64,000 nt of DNA from Roseospira navarrensis (GCF_009601025.1 NZ_WIVE01000008.1:1-64000); one strand, 5' to 3'. Shown: positions 17,332-27,257, counted from the first letter of the stretch. Notes: generated by a model not told the origin, from the letters alone. Made by a program: numbers and translations.

Positions 17332-18969
17332 ATGACCCCAGATCCTGACTCAAAGACCGTTCACAACCTGCCGGAACTGAGCGTCTCCGACCTGTCGCAG
17401 GCGCTCAAGCGCACGGTCGAGGATGCCTTCGGCCGCGTGCGCGTGCGCGGCGAGATCAGCCAGCCCAAGATCCCGGGCTCCGGTCACTGCTATCTGCGCC
17501 TGAAGGACGACGCGGCGGTGCTGGACGGCGTGATCTGGCGCGGCACGCTGGCCAAGCTGTCGGTGCGGCCGGAAGAGGGCCTGGAGGTGGTGGCGACGGG
17601 CCGTCTGACCACCTATCCCGGCCGGTCGAGCTATCAGATCATCATCGAGTCGCTGGAACTGGCCGGCGAGGGCGCGCTGCTCAAGATGCTGGAGGAGCGC
17701 AAGCGGCGGCTGGCGACCGAGGGCCTGTTCGCGGCCGAGCGCAAGCGGCGGCTGCCGTTCCTGCCCCGGGTGGTGGGGGTGGTGACCTCGCCCACCGGCG
17801 CGGTGATCCGCGACATCCTGCACCGGCTGAACGACCGCTGCCCGGTGCATGTGCTGGTCTGGCCGGTGCGCGTGCAGGGCGAGGGCGCGGCCCAGGAGAT
17901 CACGGCGGCCATCGCGGGCTTCAACGCGCTGGACCCGGCCGGGACCGTGCCGCGCCCGGATGTGCTGATCGTCGCGCGCGGCGGCGGCAGCCTCGAAGAC
18001 CTGATGGCCTTCAATGAAGTAGCCGTGGTTCGGGCCGCCGCCGCGTCGGCCATTCCGCTGGTCTCGGCGGTGGGGCACGAGACGGACACCACGCTGATCG
18101 ACTTCGCCGCCGACCTTCGCGCCCCCACCCCCACGGGCGCGGCCGAAATGGTCGTGCCCGTGCGCCTGGACCTGATGGCCCAGGTTGCCGACGACGGCCG
18201 CCGGCTGCTGGGCGCCATGGGGCGGCTGCTGGAGGACGGCGGGGCAAGGCTGACGGGGTTGCTGCGGGGCCTGCCGGATCCGTATCGGCTGATGGAGGAC
18301 CTGACCCTGCGTCTGGACGACCGGGCGCAGCGGCTGGCGCTGGCGGGACCGGCGCTGCTGGACCGCCGCCGGGCCGACCTGGACCGGCTCGCCGCCCGGC
18401 TGCGCAGCCCGCGCGAGATCGTGGCCCTGCGCGCGGCGGAGCTGGGGCATCTGTCCCGCGCCCTGGACGGCGCGGCGGTGCGGGCGGTGGATGCGCGCGG
18501 GCAGGCTCTGGCGGGGCTGGCGGCGCGGCTGCGCCCGGAGCCCCTGGCCCGCGAGGCCGAGCGCCGGGGCGCCGATCTGGCGCGTCTGTCCGGGGTGCTG
18601 GACGCGGCGGCGGCCCGTCGCCTGGAGGATGCCGCCGGCCGCCTGGAGCGCGCCGGCACGCTGCTGGAGAGCTATTCGTTCCGCAAGGTGCTGGACCGGG
18701 GCTTCGTGCTGGTCCGCGACGCCGACGACCGCCCGGTTCCGGCGGCGGCGGGTCTGGCCGAGGGGCAGGGGGTCTCGCTGCAGTTCGCCGACGGCCGTCT
18801 GGGGGCCACCATCGGGTCCGGCGGGGCGGAGCGGGCCTCGTCTCCGCCGCCCCCGTCCCCGTCCCCGTCCCCGGGGGCCGCGCCTGATCCGCCGAAACCG
18901 CGCGCGTCCGGACGCGCGAAACCCCGCAGAAAGGACCCGCGACAGGGCACCCTTCTGGATGATCTCTAA
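17332..18969 (+). CDS. xseA: Exodeoxyribonuclease VII large subunit
   Basis: The catalytic subunit of ExoVII, which degrades single-stranded DNA to acid-soluble oligonucleotides. It has an N-terminal OB fold ('VRVRGEISQPKIPGSGHCYLRLKD'), the catalytic domain with 'GVVTSPTGAVIRDILHRL', 'RGGGSLEDLMAFNE' and 'SAVGHETDTTLIDFAADLRAPTPT', and long C-terminal helices that bind the small subunit. Length is 545 residues with a Pro/Ser then Lys/Arg-rich tail. The ATG at 17332 is preferred; the frame is open far upstream across the purD antisense strand, but that part is not coding. xseB is not present in the window. Confidence 0.95.
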   Translation: MTPDPDSKTVHNLPELSVSDLSQALKRTVEDAFGRVRVRGEISQPKIPGSGHCYLRLKDDAAVLDGVIWRGTLAKLSVRPEEGLEVVATGRLTTYPGRSSYQIIIESLELAGEGALLKMLEERKRRLATEGLFAAERKRRLPFLPRVVGVVTSPTGAVIRDILHRLNDRCPVHVLVWPVRVQGEGAAQEITAAIAGFNALDPAGTVPRPDVLIVARGGGSLEDLMAFNEVAVVRAAAASAIPLVSAVGHETDTTLIDFAADLRAPTPTGAAEMVVPVRLDLMAQVADDGRRLLGAMGRLLEDGGARLTGLLRGLPDPYRLMEDLTLRLDDRAQRLALAGPALLDRRRADLDRLAARLRSPREIVALRAAELGHLSRALDGAAVRAVDARGQALAGLAARLRPEPLAREAERRGADLARLSGVLDAAAARRLEDAAGRLERAGTLLESYSFRKVLDRGFVLVRDADDRPVPAAAGLAEGQGVSLQFADGRLGATIGSGGAERASSPPPPSPSPSPGAAPDPPKPRASGRAKPRRKDPRQGTLLDDL

Positions 18970-19016
18970 CGTCGGGATCCCCGTTTCCGTCCGGAGTCAG
19001 GTCAGTCCCGGTCGGA

Positions 19017-19319
19017 TCAGTCCCGACTGGGGGGCACGCGGCCCGCAAGCCGTCGGTCGTGGCCGCCGGGGTGGCGACGGCGCGCCTCGTAGACCAGGTT
19101 CGCCAGCGCCATGGCGTCGGCGCGGTCGCCGCGCTCGCTGGCGCGGCAGAACTCATCCAGGATCATCTGGCGGACGGCCGGGGCGCCCCAGGGCTGCCGG
19201 AGCAGAACCGATACCTTGCCCGTGGCGACGATTGGCGGCAGACGCTCATGGCTGGCGACCGCCTCCACCTCGTCGGGCACGGCCTCGCAGAGACTGCAGC
19301 AATCGTACAATGTAATCAT
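19017..19319 (-). CDS. Small conserved-looking protein of unknown function
   Basis: 100 residues starting MITLYDCCSLCEAVPDEVEAV. It has a cysteine cluster near the N-terminus (C7, C8, C11) and another cysteine in 'ILDEFCRAS'. The rest is mostly helical with 'VSVLLRQPWGAPAVRQMI' and 'ALANLVYEARRRHPGG'. I do not recognise a family. The cysteines could bind a metal, but there is no full site. It is convergent with xseA, and codon use resembles the neighbours, so I think it is a real gene. Confidence 0.5.
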   Translation of the reverse strand: MITLYDCCSLCEAVPDEVEAVASHERLPPIVATGKVSVLLRQPWGAPAVRQMILDEFCRASERGDRADAMALANLVYEARRRHPGGHDRRLAGRVPPSRD

Positions 19320-19510
19320 GCGTCCCTCCCGTGGACGGGGCTGCCGGTCAAGGAGCGGGACACCCGCTCGCGGCCGGGACGGATGCGCATCGTTCGGAAA
19401 CGATCCGCCATCGAGCCAGTCTGAACCGATTCCGCCGGTCGGGAAAGGGGATCTTTTCGGGGGCAGGGCTGCGAATCCAGATGACAGGGGAGTCATGGTT
19501 CGTGCCTCAT

Positions 19511-19663
19511 TACGAGATCCTTCGCGCCCTTTGGGCGTTCAGGATGACAAACTCTATCAATAGTGTGTCATCCTGAGGGAGCCCCCGCGACCATCGGTCC
19601 GATGGTCGCGCTCCTTTGCGGCGACGCGACGCGTCGCCGGGGGCGACCGAAGGATCTCGTGAG
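19511..19663. repeat. Dispersed 'caggatgac…gtcatcctgag' repeat, inverted pair
   Basis: Outer modules 'cgagatccttcg' (19513) and 'cgaaggatctcg' (19648) and inner modules 'ttcaggatgaca' (19538) and 'tgtcatcctgag' (19566) form nested inverted repeats around a short A/T-rich centre. Two further GC hairpins lie at 19585-19610 and 19618-19640. This occupies the gap between the 100-residue gene and the binding-protein gene; no gene is seen in 19320-19761. Confidence 0.75.
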
Positions 19664-19761
19664 GCGGGTTCGACCCCATCAGTGCCATAGAACGGCAATC
19701 CGGGGTCTGAGCCCTGTATTCGGGGGCACCCCGCGCTACGGGGTGAGCCTCTCCGACCCGG

Positions 19762-21363
19762 CTAGTTCACGGTGACGTACTTCAGCTCGAAGATGTTGTC
19801 CGCCCGCTGGTGCAGGTCGATGCTCTCCTTCTTGCCCCAGGACAGCGGCTGCTGGTGCAGCGGGATATAGCCCCAGTCGTCCTGCACGATCTTGAACGCC
19901 TCGGAGATCATGGCCTGCCGCGTCTCCGGGTCGATCTCGCTCTGGATGGCGTCGGTCAGCTCGTCCACCTTGGGATTGCAGTAGCCACCCAGGTTGAACT
20001 TGCCGTACCCCTCCTCGCGGCATTTCACCAAGTCGCGCAGCGGGTTGTGGGCGTCCAGGGTGGAGGGCGTCCAGCCCAGCAGATAGAAGCTGGTGTCGTA
20101 GGCCAGCGCCTTGGCGAAGTACTTGCTCTTCGGCTGGGCGAGCAGGTTCACCTTGATGCCGATCTTGGCCAGCATGCCGGCCACGGCCTGACAGATGGCC
20201 TCGTCGTTCACATAGCGGTTGTTGGGGCAGTCCATGCCGATCTCGAAGCCGTCCGGATAGCCGGCCTCGGCCAGCAGGGCCTTGGCGCGCTCGATGTCCA
20301 CGGCCGGTCGCTCGTTCAAGGCGGGGTCGAAGCCGTTGACCTGCGGTCCGATCAGCAGGGCGGTCGGCGCGCTGTTGCCGCGCATGATCTTCTGCTTGAT
20401 CGCGTCCACATCGATGGCGCGATAGAACGCCTCGCGCACGCGCACGTCCTGCAGCGGGTTGGCGTCGGTCACGCTGCCCTCGAACATGGTGTCGCGCCAC
20501 TGGTCCATGCCCAGGAAGATGGTGCGCACCTCGGCCCCGGCCATCATCTCGACGCCGGGGGCGGCCTCGACGCGGGGCGCGTCCTGCAGCGGCACGGGGT
20601 AGACGAGGTCCATCTCGCCCGACAGCAGCGCGGCCACCCGGGTGGCGTCGCTGGTGACGGGGGTGAAGATGGCTTCGGTGATGTTGTGGGTGGGTTCGTC
20701 CCACCAGTCGGGGAACGGCACGAACACGGTGCGCACGTCGGGCTGGCGCTCGGTGACCATGAACGGGCCGGTGCCGTTGGAATGGCGGGTGGCGTAGTTC
20801 TCCTCGCCCTTCTTCACGTTGGCGGGATCGACGGCGTCGTTCGCCTCCGCCCACTCCTTGTCCATGATGTACAGATCGGTCATGTCCGCGGTGAGGATGG
20901 GGTAGGGCGCGCTAGTGACGATCTCCACCGTCATGTCATCGACCTTGCGCACCTCGGCGATGGCGGCCACGCGCGAGGACATGTCGGAGCCCTCCTTGCC
21001 CGCGCGCTCCAGCGAGAACAGCACGTCGTCGGCCGTGAACGGGTTGCCGTTGTGGAAGGTCACGCCCTCGCGCAGGTGGAAGCGCCAGGTGGTGGGGTCC
21101 ACGACCTCCCAGGACTCCGCCAGCGCGGGTTCGATGCCCAGGTCCTTGTCGCGCCGCACCAGCCCTTCGTAGATGTTGGACAGCGTGCCCAGGGTGTGGG
21201 TCTCGTTCAGCACGTAGGGTTCCAGCGCCTGGAAATCGCCCTGGAAGGCCCAGCGGAAGGTTTCCGCCTGGGCCGAGGCGACGGTGCCGCCCAGGGCGGT
21301 GGCGGCCACACCGGCGGCGAGCACCAGGGAGCGGGCGCGGGATCGGGTACGCGGGACGGGCAT
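19762..21363 (-). CDS. ABC transporter substrate-binding protein, family 5 (oligopeptide type)
   Basis: A 533-residue periplasmic binding protein with a Sec signal peptide (cleavage near AQA-ETF, residue ~33). Family 5 motifs: 'GTLSNIYEGLVRRDKDLGIEPALAESWEV', 'THFHLREGVTFHNGNPFTADDVLFSL'-like core, 'NGTGPFMV' and 'REAFYRAIDVDAI'. Substrates of this family include peptides, nickel and opines; specificity cannot be read here. No permease or ATPase genes are adjacent, so it is an orphan that must use components encoded elsewhere. Divergent from sdhC. Confidence 0.9.
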   Translation of the reverse strand: MPVPRTRSRARSLVLAAGVAATALGGTVASAQAETFRWAFQGDFQALEPYVLNETHTLGTLSNIYEGLVRRDKDLGIEPALAESWEVVDPTTWRFHLREGVTFHNGNPFTADDVLFSLERAGKEGSDMSSRVAAIAEVRKVDDMTVEIVTSAPYPILTADMTDLYIMDKEWAEANDAVDPANVKKGEENYATRHSNGTGPFMVTERQPDVRTVFVPFPDWWDEPTHNITEAIFTPVTSDATRVAALLSGEMDLVYPVPLQDAPRVEAAPGVEMMAGAEVRTIFLGMDQWRDTMFEGSVTDANPLQDVRVREAFYRAIDVDAIKQKIMRGNSAPTALLIGPQVNGFDPALNERPAVDIERAKALLAEAGYPDGFEIGMDCPNNRYVNDEAICQAVAGMLAKIGIKVNLLAQPKSKYFAKALAYDTSFYLLGWTPSTLDAHNPLRDLVKCREEGYGKFNLGGYCNPKVDELTDAIQSEIDPETRQAMISEAFKIVQDDWGYIPLHQQPLSWGKKESIDLHQRADNIFELKYVTVN

Positions 21364-21635
21364 GACGTGTCCTCCTTGTCCAGCCTTCGAAAAGGGCGGG
21401 TGACGGGGCGGCCGACCCGAGGATCCGGGGGACTGCCCGCACCTTTGGCGGCATTATCGGGGCTTCCGTGGCGGTTGGCCAGAGTGGAAGTCGCAGGCGA
21501 ACGGTCCCGGAATGGACGCCCGTTCCCAGGGCTCGTTGCGGGACCGGCCCCGGAACCGCGCGATCCGCCCCGGGGCGGGTCCGGCGGCAAGGCCGAGGCG
21601 CACGCTCCGGTATTGAGGGCGTTGTGCACCGCAAC

Positions 21636-21664
21636 TTGACTCGCATTGTACCAAAAGCTAAACA
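21636..21664 (+). promoter_or_regulatory. Candidate sigma-70 promoter for sdhCDAB
   Basis: TTGACT (21636-21641) is followed after 17 bp by TAAACA (21659-21664), in the only A/T-richer part of the 560-bp gap 21364-21923. It lies 260 bp upstream of sdhC. The -10 match is poor (3 of 6), so this is tentative. I see no gene in the rest of the gap. Confidence 0.3.
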
Positions 21665-21923
21665 CAAAGCCGTTCCGGTGACCGCGCGCGGCGCCGCAGG
21701 GCGTTCCGGCGACTCCGTCGGTTCCGCTGTCCGCCCTGCCGCCTGCCGCCGTGCCATCCCTTTCCAGAGACGACCGGCGCACATGCGACGCGGGCCGCCC
21801 GGAACGACCGGGCCGGGCCTCGCCCCTCATGGACGTCCCCATGGGGTCGCGTGGGCGTTGTCCCGGGGTTTTCGCCGACGTTCCGCGCCCGATGGGGCGC
21901 GCTCATTGCGAGAGGCTCCAGCC

Positions 21924-22322
21924 ATGCCGACCCGCGAGCGGCCGCTCTCACCGCATCTCCAGGTCTACAAGCTCCACACCAAGATCGCGCCGGTGCTGTC
22001 CATTTCGCACCGCATCACGGGCATGCTGATGTTCGTGATCGGGACCCTGTTCGTGGTCTACTGGCTGGGTGCCGCCGCCTATGGACCGGAGAGCTTCGCC
22101 TCCGCCCAGGCGGTGTTCGGCTCGCCCCTCGGCTATCTGGTGCTGTTCGGCTGGACCGTGGTGCTGATGTACCACCTGTGCAACGGCATCCGCCACCTAG
22201 TGTGGGACGCCGGCCATCAGGTCTCCATCGCCGGTGTGCGCCTGACCGGCATGGTCATGCTGGCCGCCGTCGCCGCCCTGACGGCACTGATCTGGATCGT
22301 CGGCCTCGCGGTCGCGCTTTAA
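21924..22322 (+). CDS. sdhC: Succinate dehydrogenase, cytochrome b556 subunit
   Basis: A 132-residue membrane anchor of complex II with three membrane helices. Family motifs are LSPHLQVYK and SISHRITG at the N-terminus and 'MYHLCNGIRHLVWD', which holds the haem b histidine. It is the first gene of sdhCDAB, which oxidises succinate and reduces quinone. The start at 21924 matches the family N-terminus (RPLSPHLQVY); the frame is open upstream but does not look like protein. Confidence 0.95.
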   Translation: MPTRERPLSPHLQVYKLHTKIAPVLSISHRITGMLMFVIGTLFVVYWLGAAAYGPESFASAQAVFGSPLGYLVLFGWTVVLMYHLCNGIRHLVWDAGHQVSIAGVRLTGMVMLAAVAALTALIWIVGLAVAL

Positions 22323-22343
22323 ATCTTGAGGGAGGACGTGGCC

Positions 22344-22748
22344 ATGAGTTCCGGCAAGAGCCCCACCATGCGGTCCGCCCTGGGTGTCGCGCGCGGACGC
22401 GGCTCCGCCAAGACGGGCGCGGCCGACCACTGGTTCGCCGAGCGCATCGGCGGCATCGCCCTGGTGCCGCTGGCCCTGTGGTTCGTGTTCGGCGCGGTGA
22501 TCGGCAACGCGGGGGTCGATCATGCGACGTTCCAGGCCTGGATGGCCCAGCCGCTGAACGCGACCCTGATGATCCTGTTCATCGTCGCCGCCTTTCACCA
22601 TGGCGCCCTGGGCGCCATCGTCGTGCAGGAAGACTACATCCACGCCCCGGCGGTGAAGCACGTCACCGTGCTGCTGACGAAGCTGTTCGCCATCGCCGGC
22701 GGCCTGTTCTGCACCATCTGCGTCCTCACCCTGGCCTTCGGAGGGTAA
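22344..22748 (+). CDS. sdhD: Succinate dehydrogenase, hydrophobic membrane anchor subunit
   Basis: 134 residues, three membrane helices. The alphaproteobacterial SdhD pattern is seen: '[22 protein letters not shown]', then '[19 protein letters not shown]' with the second haem ligand region. A GAGGGAGG ribosome binding site eight bases before the ATG at 22344 decides the start. It follows sdhC by 21 bp and precedes sdhA by 7 bp. Confidence 0.94.
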   Translation: MSSGKSPTMRSALGVARGRGSAKTGAADHWFAERIGGIALVPLALWFVFGAVIGNAGVDHATFQAWMAQPLNATLMILFIVAAFHHGALGAIVVQEDYIHAPAVKHVTVLLTKLFAIAGGLFCTICVLTLAFGG

Positions 22749-22755
22749 CGGCCCC

Positions 22756-24543
22756 ATGGCATCCCCCGCGTTCATCGACCACGATTACGACGTTGTCGTC
22801 GTCGGCGCCGGCGGCGCCGGCCTGCGCGCCACCTTCGGCGCCGTGGCCGAGGGCCTCAAGACCGCCTGCCTGACCAAGGTCTTCCCGACCCGTTCCCACA
22901 CCGTCGCCGCCCAGGGCGGCGTCGGCGCCGCCCTCGGCAACATGGCCGAGGACAAGTGGGAATGGCACATGTACGACACCGTCAAGGGGTCGGACTGGCT
23001 GGGCGATCAGGACGCCATCGAGTACATGTGCCGCGAGGCCATCCCGGCGGTGCACGAGCTGGAGCACTTCGGCGTGCCGTTCTCGCGCACCGAGGATGGT
23101 CGCATCTATCAGCGCCCCTTCGGCGGCCACATGCGCAACTTCGGCGAAGCCCCGGTGCAGCGCGCCTGCGCGGCCGCCGACCGCACCGGCCACGCCATCC
23201 TGCACACGCTCTATCAGCAGTCGCTGAAGTACAAGGCGAAGTTCTTCATCGAGTTCTTCGCCCTCGACCTCATCATGGAGGACGGCGCCTGTCGCGGGGT
23301 CGTGGCCTGGAACCTGGACGACGGCACCCTGCATCGGTTCCGCGGGCACCAGACGATCCTGGCGACCGGCGGCTATGGCCGCACCTACTTCTCGTGCACC
23401 TCGGCGCACACCTGCACCGGCGACGGCAACGCCATGGTGGCGCGCGCCGGCCTGCCCCTGCAGGACATGGAGTTCGTGCAGTTCCACCCCACCGGCATCT
23501 ACGGCGCCGGCTGCCTGATTACAGAGGGCGCGCGCGGCGAGGGCGGCTATCTCACCAACGCCGCCGGTGAGCGCTTCATGGAGCGCTACGCGCCCAACGC
23601 CAAGGATCTGGCCAGCCGCGACGTGGTCAGCCGCGCCATGACCATGGAGATCCGCGAGGGTCGCGGCGTGGGCAAGGACAGCGACCACATCTTCCTGCAC
23701 CTGGAGCACCTGGGCGGCGATGTGCTGCACAAGCGCCTGCCGGGCATCACCGAGACGGCGCGCGTGTTCTCCGGCGTGGACGCCACCAAGGACCCGATCC
23801 CGGTGCTGCCGACCGTGCATTACAACATGGGCGGCATCCCCACCAACTACATGGGCGAGGTCATCAACCCCACCCGCGACGATCCGGACGCCATCGTGCC
23901 GGGTCTGATGGCGGTGGGCGAGTGCGCCTCGGTCTCGGTGCACGGGGCCAACCGCCTGGGCACCAACTCGCTGCTCGATCTGGTCGTGTTCGGCCGCGCC
24001 GCCGCCAAGCGCTGCGCCCAGACCATCCAGCCGGGCACGGGCCATGCGCCGTTGCCCAAGGACGCCGGCGCGCGCGGCGTGGCCCGCCTGGAGCGCCTGC
24101 GCACCGCCAACGGCGCGCGCCTGACCTCGGCCATCCGCCTGGACATGCAGAAGGCCATGCAGACGGACGCGGCCGTGTTCCGCACCGCCGAAAGCCTGTC
24201 CCAGGGGGTGAAGAGCGTGGACGCCATCGCCGAGACGGTCGCCGACATCAAGGTCGCCGATCGCTCGCTGGTGTTCAACACCGACCTGGTGGAGGCGCTG
24301 GAGCTGGAGAACCTGCTGGCCTGCGCCAAGGCGACCGTCTACAGCGCCGAGGCGCGCAAGGAGAGCCGGGGCGCCCACGCCCGCGAGGACTATCCGGACC
24401 GCGACGACGCCACCTGGATGAAGCACTCGCTGGCCTGGGTGGACCCGGACACCGGCAAGACGACGCTGGATTACCGGCCGGTGCATACCTACACGCTGAC
24501 CAAGGACGTGGCGTACATCGCGCCGCAAAAGCGGGTGTACTAG
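22756..24543 (+). CDS. sdhA: Succinate dehydrogenase flavoprotein subunit
   Basis: The 595-residue catalytic subunit oxidising succinate to fumarate. It has the N-terminal dinucleotide fold '[15 protein letters not shown]', the covalent-FAD histidine in '[10 protein letters not shown]', the substrate motifs '[23 protein letters not shown]' and '[15 protein letters not shown]', and '[20 protein letters not shown]'. The C-terminus carries '[12 protein letters not shown]' and ends with 'YIAPQKRVY'. Length matches the family. The gap to sdhB is 96 bp. Confidence 0.98.
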   Translation: MASPAFIDHDYDVVVVGAGGAGLRATFGAVAEGLKTACLTKVFPTRSHTVAAQGGVGAALGNMAEDKWEWHMYDTVKGSDWLGDQDAIEYMCREAIPAVHELEHFGVPFSRTEDGRIYQRPFGGHMRNFGEAPVQRACAAADRTGHAILHTLYQQSLKYKAKFFIEFFALDLIMEDGACRGVVAWNLDDGTLHRFRGHQTILATGGYGRTYFSCTSAHTCTGDGNAMVARAGLPLQDMEFVQFHPTGIYGAGCLITEGARGEGGYLTNAAGERFMERYAPNAKDLASRDVVSRAMTMEIREGRGVGKDSDHIFLHLEHLGGDVLHKRLPGITETARVFSGVDATKDPIPVLPTVHYNMGGIPTNYMGEVINPTRDDPDAIVPGLMAVGECASVSVHGANRLGTNSLLDLVVFGRAAAKRCAQTIQPGTGHAPLPKDAGARGVARLERLRTANGARLTSAIRLDMQKAMQTDAAVFRTAESLSQGVKSVDAIAETVADIKVADRSLVFNTDLVEALELENLLACAKATVYSAEARKESRGAHAREDYPDRDDATWMKHSLAWVDPDTGKTTLDYRPVHTYTLTKDVAYIAPQKRVY

Positions 24544-24639
24544 CGGGTTGAGAGGTCACGGGGTCTCCGGGCCCCCGGACCTATGGGCTGCGTTGTCGGA
24601 CTCGACAGCCAAACGGACGCATAACCAAGGATCGACGTC

Positions 24640-25422
24640 ATGGTGGAGTTCTCGCTTCCTCCCAAGTCCCGGGTCAAGCCCGGCAAGACCTGGCCGGCTC
24701 CGGCCGGCGCCAAAAACGTCAAGACTTTCAAGATCTACCGCTACGACCCGGACTCGGGCGACAACCCGACTCTGGACACGTTCCACGTCGATCTGGACGA
24801 CTGCGGGCCGATGGTCCTGGATGCCCTCATCAAGATCAAGAACGAGGTCGATCCGACCCTGACCTTCCGCCGGTCCTGCCGCGAGGGCATCTGCGGGTCC
24901 TGCGCGATGAACATCGACACGGACAACACGCTCGCCTGCCTGAAGCCGATCGCCGAGATCAAGGGGGCGGTGGACATCTATCCGCTGCCCCATATGGCCG
25001 TGGTCAAGGATCTGGTCCCCGACCTGACCCACATCTACGCGCAGTACGAGATGATCGAGCCGTGGATGAAGACCGACAGCCCCACGCCCACCAGCGGCGA
25101 ACGCCTGCAAAGCCCGGAGGAGCGCGAGAAGCTCGACGGTCTGTGGGAATGCGTGCTGTGCTTCTGCTGCTCCACGTCGTGCCCCAGCTACTGGTGGAAC
25201 GCGGACCGCTACCTGGGTCCGGCGATCCTGCTGCAGGCCGCCCGCTGGGTGTTCGACAGCCGCGACGAGGCGACCGAAGAGCGCCTGGACATGCTGGACG
25301 ACCCGTTCCGCATGTATCGCTGTCACACCATCATGAACTGCACCACGACGTGCCCGAAGGGCCTCAACCCCGGCAAGGCCATCGCGGACCTGAAGATCGC
25401 GATGTTCGAACGCACGGGGTGA
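24640..25422 (+). CDS. sdhB: Succinate dehydrogenase iron-sulphur subunit
   Basis: A 260-residue electron-transfer subunit with all three clusters: [2Fe-2S] from '[14 protein letters not shown]…LAC', [4Fe-4S] from '[17 protein letters not shown]', and [3Fe-4S] plus the last [4Fe-4S] cysteine from '[17 protein letters not shown]'. It passes electrons from the SdhA flavin to quinone at the SdhCD interface. It is the last gene of the operon. Confidence 0.98.
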   Translation: MVEFSLPPKSRVKPGKTWPAPAGAKNVKTFKIYRYDPDSGDNPTLDTFHVDLDDCGPMVLDALIKIKNEVDPTLTFRRSCREGICGSCAMNIDTDNTLACLKPIAEIKGAVDIYPLPHMAVVKDLVPDLTHIYAQYEMIEPWMKTDSPTPTSGERLQSPEEREKLDGLWECVLCFCCSTSCPSYWWNADRYLGPAILLQAARWVFDSRDEATEERLDMLDDPFRMYRCHTIMNCTTTCPKGLNPGKAIADLKIAMFERTG

Positions 25423-25491
25423 GCCTCAGCGGGGAGGGCGTCGGATGGGCCGGTGTGGCCCGGCGCCGACGCCGTCTGATGAACGCATCCT

Positions 25492-25537
25492 TTAGCAAGG
25501 CCGGCGCTTATGAAAGCGTTCGGCCTCTTGCTTTAAT
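25492..25537 (+). terminator. Candidate terminator of sdhCDAB
   Basis: A long imperfect hairpin: 'agcaaggccg…gcgctt' pairs with 'aaagcg…cggcctcttgct', and TTTAAT follows. It lies 70 bp after sdhB. A second GC stem (ggcgtcgg…ccgacgcc) is at 25437-25473. Confidence 0.5.
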
Positions 25538-25602
25538 AAGGTTCATCACGGATTTCTGGGGAACCAGAAGGGCCCTCTGGCGTCGCGCTTCGAGCCTGAA
25601 CC

Positions 25603-25697
25603 CCCTCCCAACCTTCCCCATAAATGGGGGAGGCGTCTGGGTCCATGAGGCGCCGACCGGACTCCCTCCCCATGGAATGGGGAGGGCTGGGGAGGGG
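25603..25697. repeat. Inverted pair of the dispersed 'ccctcccc…ggggaggg' repeat
   Basis: The inverse module (ccctcccaaccttcccc) at 25604-25632 and the plus module (ccggactccctcccc…ggggagggctggggagggg) at 25656-25697 face each other. Module order is opposite to that at 9.3 and 15.7 kb. The rest of the gap 25423-25879 holds the sdh terminator and no gene. Confidence 0.75.
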
Positions 25698-25879
25698 TTG
25701 TCCCGTTTGACCGCTCCGGCCCGGAAACCCTGCAACCCCGATTTTCCGTGATCAATCTTATAAGAAAGGGGTCGTCCTGCTGGGCGCCGTGGACGCGCCG
25801 CATGCGGCGGCCCATATAGGCCGGGTGGCGCCCGCGTGACCGCGCGCGGCGCCGGATCCCTGACGGAAAGGTCGATGCG

Positions 25880-26473
25880 ATGCCCACCCCATCGCCCGGT
25901 TCGTGCTCCCGGTTCACGCGTCCCATCCTCGGTGTCGGCGCGGCCGTTGCCGCCGCGCTGGCCCTGGCTGCCTGCGCCGGACCGCGCACGGTCTCGCACG
26001 TCTCCAGCCTGAACGACGTGTTCAAGTATCTGCCGGTGTCCGGCCTACCGCTGGATGTGGTCGGCAATCCCTTTCCCCAGGCCGCCGACGCCTTCGTCCG
26101 CGCGGCCGCCGCCGACGGCCTGAGCGGCAACGTGAACGGCCGCCCGCTCGCCTTCGTGCCCGCCCCCGACCGCTTCGGTCCCGATCATCCCGGCTACCGC
26201 ATGGTTCTGTTCCTGAGCGGGGGCGGCATCGTCGCTGGTCAGGCCCTGTGCGAGGCCGGTTTGCCCACGGACAGCCCCAAAGGCGGCACGCTGCACGCCA
26301 GCGCGGCCCTGTGCAACGGCACGAAGATGATCGCGTGGGGCGAGGGCTGGGGCGGCCCGGTGCCCGCCCAGCCCGACGTGGCCTTCCTGGCGCTCATGGA
26401 CCAGCTTGCGAATGCGGTGTTCAAGCGCGAGCGGGACCGCGACCGTGACCCCACGGAATGGCCGGAGACTTGA
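25880..26473 (+). CDS. Putative lipoprotein of unknown function
   Basis: 197 residues with a lipoprotein signal: hydrophobic 'VGAAVAAALALAAC' and a lipobox LAAC at about residue 33, followed by AGPRT. The mature part has 'VSSLNDVFKYLPVSGLPLDVVGNPF', 'HPGYRMVLFLSGGG' and 'GTKMIAWGEGWGGP', and ends in an Arg/Asp-rich tail. I do not recognise a named family. Likely anchored in the envelope. It is convergent with the methyltransferase gene, 12 bp apart. Confidence 0.7.
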   Translation: MPTPSPGSCSRFTRPILGVGAAVAAALALAACAGPRTVSHVSSLNDVFKYLPVSGLPLDVVGNPFPQAADAFVRAAAADGLSGNVNGRPLAFVPAPDRFGPDHPGYRMVLFLSGGGIVAGQALCEAGLPTDSPKGGTLHASAALCNGTKMIAWGEGWGGPVPAQPDVAFLALMDQLANAVFKRERDRDRDPTEWPET

Positions 26474-26485
26474 TCTCGCCCGGGA

Positions 26486-27094
26486 TCAGGGCGCCTGCAG
26501 GCAGAAGCTGAAGTAGCCGTTGGGCTCCACGGTCAGGAACCGGAACCGCCAGTCGTACTGGGCGCAGAAGGCGTTGACCGCCTCCACCACGCCGTAGACC
26601 ACCGGCTTGACCACGTTGCCGGCGCAATAGTCGTGGCCGGCCACCAGCCCGCCCGGGCGCAGCACGCGGGCCGCGATCTCCAGTTCCTGCCGCGTGGTGT
26701 CGTAGGAGTGGTCCGAGTCCAGATAGATCCAGTCCAGGCTGGCGTCGGGGAAGGCATCCAGCATGGGGACCGATTCGCCCACGTGCAGCCGCACCGAGTC
26801 GTCGGCGATCCGGGGGGCGAAGGCGTCCTTGACGGCCTCAAGGCCGCTCTCGAAGCGATCGCCGGACCACAGGTCGATCAGGTGCAGCCGCCGGGGCCGG
26901 GCGCGGTCCAGGATGACCCGGGTGAAATCGCCGTGGGCGACGCCGACTTCGGCCGCCTCGGCGTCCTTCGGCATGTGGTCCATCAGGTGGTCCCGGGACG
27001 GCAGCACGCGGCAATCCCGGGTGTGCCGGTCCTCCAGGATCACGCGCGGCTGGCTGGCGCGGATGGTGCGGCGGGTGTCGAGACTGAGGACCAT
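26486..27094 (-). CDS. Class I SAM-dependent methyltransferase (Methyltransf_24 type)
   Basis: 202 residues. SAM-binding motif I appears as 'AAEVGVAHGDFTRVIL'. 'DWIYLDSDHSYDTTRQELEIAARVLRPGGLVAGHDYC' is the signature of the Methyltransf_24 family, many of which act on glycans, O-antigen or small molecules. The substrate is unknown. The start at 27094 is chosen for its GGGAG site; the frame is open to 27172 but the extension is not conserved-looking. It has no obvious functional partner beside it. Confidence 0.8.
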   Translation of the reverse strand: MVLSLDTRRTIRASQPRVILEDRHTRDCRVLPSRDHLMDHMPKDAEAAEVGVAHGDFTRVILDRARPRRLHLIDLWSGDRFESGLEAVKDAFAPRIADDSVRLHVGESVPMLDAFPDASLDWIYLDSDHSYDTTRQELEIAARVLRPGGLVAGHDYCAGNVVKPVVYGVVEAVNAFCAQYDWRFRFLTVEPNGYFSFCLQAP

Positions 27095-27220
27095 GGTGGG
27101 GGCTCCCGCGACCGTGGCGCGATGCCGGCGCATCGCTTCCGGATGATGGGCCGGGCTGCTCTTGCCGATCAAGGGCGCTCTTCAAGGGCGCTCTGGCCCA
27201 AGACGGGGCCCGGACAGCGA

Positions 27221-27257
27221 AACGCCCGCCTCGCGAGGGGGGTGCGAGGCGGGCGTT
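27221..27257. terminator. Strong isolated hairpin in a 486-bp gene-free gap
   Basis: A 14-bp perfect stem (27221-27234 with 27244-27257) and a nine-base loop. Neither strand has a good T-run. It lies 127 bp upstream of the methyltransferase start, in a gap (27095-27580) with no evident gene. It could end a small RNA read from the right, or act as a leader structure. Confidence 0.45.

Noticed and set aside
22726-24528. A 600-codon open frame on the minus strand opposite sdhA
   Set aside because: Same reason: exact antisense of a highly conserved gene, with composition typical of a shadow.
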